64,000 bases of DNA from Dasyornis broadbenti (Eukaryota; Chordata; Aves; Passeriformes; Dasyornithidae): contig VZRN01006297.1 of NCBI GenBank assembly GCA_013397935.1, positions 341,002 to 405,001 on the forward strand. Direction: 5' to 3'. The notes under the pieces were generated by a model. It searched no databases. It had not been told where the DNA came from and was given only the letters and a program-made list of their open reading frames with translations. Position 1 is the stretch's first letter. Every line of letters starts with the position of its first letter. A program made the translations under genes and the position numbers. This document shows positions 62,701-64,000 of this stretch, one piece after another.

Positions 62701-63289
62701 ACACAGGGCACAAAATCGTTGGCACAGGTGGAACACAACCCTGCTTTAGTGTGTTCCTGGCCTATACCCTAACCAGAAAATCCAAAAACTGTCCTTGCGG
62801 TTCACTTTTCTGTTTGTTTGCTTAATTTGGAATTTATTATGCCAGTGTTGATTCGGGAATTCTGTACTAGCCCAACATGATTAGTAAAGGTGTGTTTTTC
62901 ATTTTAAATGAAAACGAAATTAAGTCATACCTCATCTGGTCTCAATTCAACAATGTACTGAGCATTTGCTTTACTTTGAGTGTATAGGGAGTCCCACTGA
63001 TTTAGCAGTTACTGAAACAGGACCTGCTGAATATGAAGTCTTTTGTGTGCAGTAGCATAGAATTTTGTTATGTAGATAATATGAAATATGTTTGTGCACC
63101 CTGGATTTTTAGAAGCATGTCAGTGAGAAAACAGATTTTAAATGTTGGGGTTTTTTTTCCTTTTCTTTCTGTTAGGATTTGACAGGTCTAGAACAAATGC
63201 TAATAAATTGCTCTAAAGCTCTTCCTGCCAACATCACTCAGATCCATGTTATTCCTCCAACTCAGGAAGCATATTATGATCCAAATCTG
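38677..63289 (+). CDS. GNPTAB: GNPTAB, GlcNAc-1-phosphotransferase alpha/beta precursor (exons 2-16, partial)
   Basis: This Golgi enzyme transfers GlcNAc-1-phosphate from UDP-GlcNAc to mannose residues on lysosomal hydrolases, the first step of the mannose-6-phosphate tag. In human its loss causes mucolipidosis II and III. Fifteen in-frame exons give 1046 codons; with 39 for exon 1 they reach residue about 1085 of the roughly 1256 in human. Visible in order are Stealth region 1 (IDVVYTWVNGTD, about residue 75), Stealth region 2 (about 320-430, with FIYLNDDVMFG), two six-cysteine Notch/LNR repeats (about 435-540), a DMAP1-interaction-like region (about 665-740), the site-1 protease site RQLK/D (930/931), Stealth region 3 and an EF-hand-like loop (1019-1030). 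Many N-glycosylation sequons fit a luminal protein. Exon 1 is in the gap and exons 17 on lie outside the window. Confidence 0.97.
38763..42651 (+). other. GNPTAB: GNPTAB intron 2
   Basis: 3.9 kb without a recognised exon. It has a 16-bp repeat with period 21 at 39901-39937. A perfect 10-bp inverted repeat with a 13-base loop (41938-41947 and 41961-41970) is followed by an A-rich tail. Confidence 0.8.
42652..42771 (+). CDS. GNPTAB: GNPTAB exon 3 (Stealth region 1)
   Basis: Residues about 68-108 begin LCLPMPIDVVYTWVNGTDVE. IDVVYTWVNGTD is the signature of Stealth conserved region 1, shared with bacterial sugar-phosphate transferases of capsule synthesis, and includes an NGT sequon. A charged segment rich in E and Q follows. 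The acceptor TAG is at 42649-42651 and the donor at 42772. Confidence 0.97.
44409..44450 (+). CDS. GNPTAB: GNPTAB exon 4 (42 bp)
   Basis: This small exon encodes REILGKNATEPTKK and the first two bases of a serine codon, residues about 108-122. The sequon NAT replaces the human NTT. The exon is bounded by AATAG and GTGAG. Confidence 0.95.
44477..44532. other. Assembly gap of 56 N in a poly-T tract
   Basis: The gap lies in GNPTAB intron 4, with T runs on both sides, just 26 bases after the exon 4 donor. It looks like a homopolymer assembly break; no coding sequence is affected. Confidence 0.95.
45253..45458 (+). CDS. GNPTAB: GNPTAB exon 5
   Basis: Residues about 122-191 start [20 protein letters not shown] and include sequons PANIT and TNVT. 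The acceptor is GTAG at 45249-45252. The exon ends AAGGATG before GTAAGA, splitting a valine codon. The segment HPALQAANNMFFIAKPK is less conserved than its flanks. Confidence 0.96.
46162..46226 (+). CDS. GNPTAB: GNPTAB exon 6
   Basis: This 65-bp exon encodes (V)EAAHSGMLKDNNKQIVWRGY and a final leucine, residues about 191-212. The VWRGYL block is conserved. The acceptor is CTAG and the donor GTATGT. Confidence 0.95.
46415..46549 (+). CDS. GNPTAB: GNPTAB exon 7
   Basis: Residues about 213-257 run [20 protein letters not shown] to LASKVKL. The luminal alpha segment [17 protein letters not shown] is well conserved with human. The acceptor is TTTTAG and the donor GTAAGG. Confidence 0.96.
46550..52425 (+). 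other. GNPTAB: GNPTAB intron 7
   Basis: At 5.9 kb this is the longest intron seen in the gene. It holds a 26-base T tract (49499-49524), an imperfect repeat of ATTGACAAGG with period 16 near 49370-49396, and a CTCF-like CCACTAGATGGAGG at 49157-49170. I see no hidden exon. Confidence 0.8.
52426..52587 (+). CDS. GNPTAB: GNPTAB exon 8
   Basis: Residues about 258-311 start LQLYSEASVALLQLNNPKGF and carry the NMTIDGKEL block with an NMT sequon, ending YLLWDLSSVSQ. The acceptor is TATAG at 52421-52425 and the donor GTGGGT. Confidence 0.97.
54277..54456 (+). CDS. GNPTAB: GNPTAB exon 9 (Stealth region 2, first half)
   Basis: Residues about 312-371 include [20 protein letters not shown], then SLRSIERHAPWVRHIFIVTN and GQIPSWLNL. 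This is the start of Stealth region 2, part of the catalytic fold, and is almost invariant with human. The acceptor is TGTAG and the donor GTAAAA. Confidence 0.98.
55286..55456 (+). CDS. GNPTAB: GNPTAB exon 10 (Stealth region 2, second half)
   Basis: Residues about 372-428 include SHLPTFSSPAIESHIHRI and FIYLNDDVMFGKDVWP. The acidic NDD motif belongs to the conserved catalytic core of the family. An NVS sequon sits at the start (FQNVS). The acceptor is TTTTAG and the donor GTAAGC. Confidence 0.98.
57108..57231 (+). CDS. GNPTAB: GNPTAB exon 11 (Notch/LNR repeat 1)
   Basis: Residues about 429-470: VYLTWPVPNCAEGCPGSW, then a six-cysteine Notch-type repeat ending CDWDGGDC. The DGGDC end is the usual calcium-binding part of an LNR. 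In human this region helps select lysosomal enzyme substrates. The acceptor is CCAG and the donor GTAAGA. Confidence 0.98.
57497..57525. repeat. Perfect 14-bp inverted repeat with 1-base spacer
   Basis: TATTATTTGGATTC and its exact reverse complement flank a single A in GNPTAB intron 11. An AT-rich patch of TATTAATAATAATATATAG lies just before it. It could form a hairpin or cruciform; no function is evident. Confidence 0.9.
57938..58141 (+). CDS. GNPTAB: GNPTAB exon 12 (Notch/LNR repeat 2)
   Basis: Residues about 470-538 begin with a glycine-rich linker (GNSGGNRYVAGGGAVGGIG), then VSYCNQGCANSWLADKFC and a second six-cysteine LNR ending CGFDAGDC. The linker differs from human in detail but keeps its glycine content. 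The exon ends on a split aspartate codon, with the donor GTATGT. Confidence 0.97.
59318..60426 (+). CDS. GNPTAB: GNPTAB exon 13 (large exon, DMAP1-interaction region)
   Basis: This 1109-bp exon encodes residues about 538-907. The first part (GECLPYFSFSEIAKKGVEG, then YSDNPIIRHASVANKWKTIH) is highly conserved. The DMAP1-interaction-like part follows at roughly 59700-59930, with a polybasic RVRRRR run at 59734-59751. The stretch 59930-60340 matches human poorly, and conservation returns at GRKLQSYAGSYQGFLPWEKK and KYFQDLLD. The acceptor is CCACAG and the donor GTGAGT at 60427. The frame stays open for 61 further codons into the intron. Confidence 0.97.
61444..61643 (+). CDS. GNPTAB: GNPTAB exon 14 (alpha/beta cleavage site)
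   Basis: Residues about 908-974 contain FGRQLK followed by DTFADSLRYVNK. In human, site-1 protease cuts between K928 and D929 of this motif to release the alpha and beta subunits. Here the cut falls between codons 61510-61512 and 61513-61515, residues 930/931. The following SKFGFTSRKVPAHMPHMID is conserved. The final methionine codon is split AT/G. Confidence 0.98.
61902..62121 (+). CDS. GNPTAB: GNPTAB exon 15 (Stealth region 3 and EF-hand-like loop)
   Basis: Residues about 974-1047 include [20 protein letters not shown] and FAFSYFYYLMSA, Stealth region 3. A 12-residue EF-hand-like loop, DTDQSGILSDRE, lies at 62038-62073 and has acidic residues at positions 1, 3 and 12. A sequon NIS occurs before it. 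The acceptor is CTAG and the donor GTACTC. Confidence 0.98.
62379..62398 (+). repeat. Poly-A tract (20 bases)
   Basis: A homopolymer run in GNPTAB intron 15. No clear retroposon body precedes it. Confidence 0.9.
63176..63289 (+). CDS. GNPTAB: GNPTAB exon 16
   Basis: Residues about 1048-1085 encode DLTGLEQMLINCSKALPANI and TQIHVIPPTQEAYYDPNL, with sequons NCS and NIT. The acceptor is GTTAG and the donor GTAAGA. It is the last exon in the window; Stealth region 4 and the C-terminal membrane anchor of the beta subunit are downstream. Confidence 0.97.
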
Positions 63290-64000
63290 GTAAGAAACAT
63301 TGATCTTGAAAGATGCTTATTTTCTTTCCTGAGTATGTATTTACTGTGCTTTAAAAGCTGGTTTGATTTCTAGAAGGAAATTATTTACAAAAATTACTGC
63401 TCTTGTGTACATTAAATGTTATAAAATGAAAACTTTACAAGCTGCTTCCTAACTTACAACCCCTTAATTTTCTTGAAAAGCTGAGATTTAGAATGCTATT
63501 ATAAATGGGATGTAAAAAGTCATTCTTGGTAGGAAAATTTACTGTTGTGAACCAAAAAGACAGTAAGCCCAATACCTCTCTGACTAGAACTTCCTGATAA
63601 GTCTTTATCTGAATTATAACCCATGTATTTAAAAAAAATTAAAAACAAAATCCAAACAACCATCAAACTACTGGATGGACATCTTTAGAATTTGAAGGCT
63701 TCAATATCCTTGCATGACCAGGGAAGTTGGACCACTTGAGCTTCTAAGATCCCTTCCAACCTAACCCAGTCTGTGATTCTGTCAAAACTGAGGTCTTAGG
63801 ACTAGATGTTCCTTAGTGATTTAAGTTCTAAACTTCTATTTTAGGGGTTAAATCCTCATCAAAATCTGCTGCACTTGAGATCTGATACTAATACCTAAAT
63901 TGCTTTTACATGATAATAAAATTCCTGCATCAACCCGTCCATTTGAATGACATGTGTGGATGTACTTTGCAAAATGATTACCTCGTTTTATAGCTTCAAA
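63290..64000 (+). other. GNPTAB: GNPTAB intron 16 (start)
   Basis: AT-rich intron sequence with no further exon before the right edge. It carries a short CR1-like 3' end, listed separately. Confidence 0.8.
63700..63785 (+). mobile_element. Short CR1-like 3' end
   Basis: TTGCATGACCAGGGAAGTTG followed by GATCCCTTCCAACCTAACCCAGTCTGTGATTCTGTC resembles the last 80 bases of avian CR1 elements. Nothing upstream is recognisable, so it is a heavily truncated or diverged copy. Confidence 0.65.

Overview
The window is nuclear DNA of a vertebrate, most likely a bird. It has GT-AG introns, two CpG islands and CR1 LINE fragments of avian type. Its two genes are the neighbours DRAM1 and GNPTAB, which also sit side by side and divergently in human. 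No prokaryotic, viral, CRISPR or RNA gene was recognised.

Layout. (1) 1-11911: no coding exon recognised. The right part should be the DRAM1 3' UTR and the rest the gap to the next gene. Two near-identical 146-bp direct repeats lie at 5839-5984 and 7430-7574. (2) 11912-23112, minus strand: all seven coding exons of DRAM1, a six-pass lysosomal membrane protein that promotes autophagy. The start codon lies in a CpG island, and a 30-N assembly gap interrupts exon 1. (3) 23113-33830: about 11 kb between the genes with two CR1 fragments and no recognised gene. (4) 33830-34560: a second CpG island, with GC boxes, an ETS-type site and a CTCF-like site. Its middle is a 337-N gap that very probably hides GNPTAB exon 1. 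(5) 38677-63289, plus strand: GNPTAB coding exons 2-16, all in frame and all with GT-AG junctions. They encode 1046 codons of the alpha/beta precursor of GlcNAc-1-phosphotransferase. The last exons, including the end of the beta subunit, lie beyond the right edge.

Both genes serve the lysosome. GNPTAB makes the mannose-6-phosphate tag that sends hydrolases there, and DRAM1 acts in the lysosomal membrane during autophagy. Their start regions are about 11 kb apart, so they do not share a core promoter.

The coding content is orthodox, and I do not claim a new system. The points most worth checking are the 146-bp repeat pair, a polybasic RVRRRR run in the GNPTAB alpha subunit, a hydrophobic open reading frame that runs past the exon 13 donor, CTCF-like sites around the GNPTAB promoter, and two gaps that damage first exons. 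Exon names follow the human gene order. Family and human comparisons are from memory and were not run as searches.
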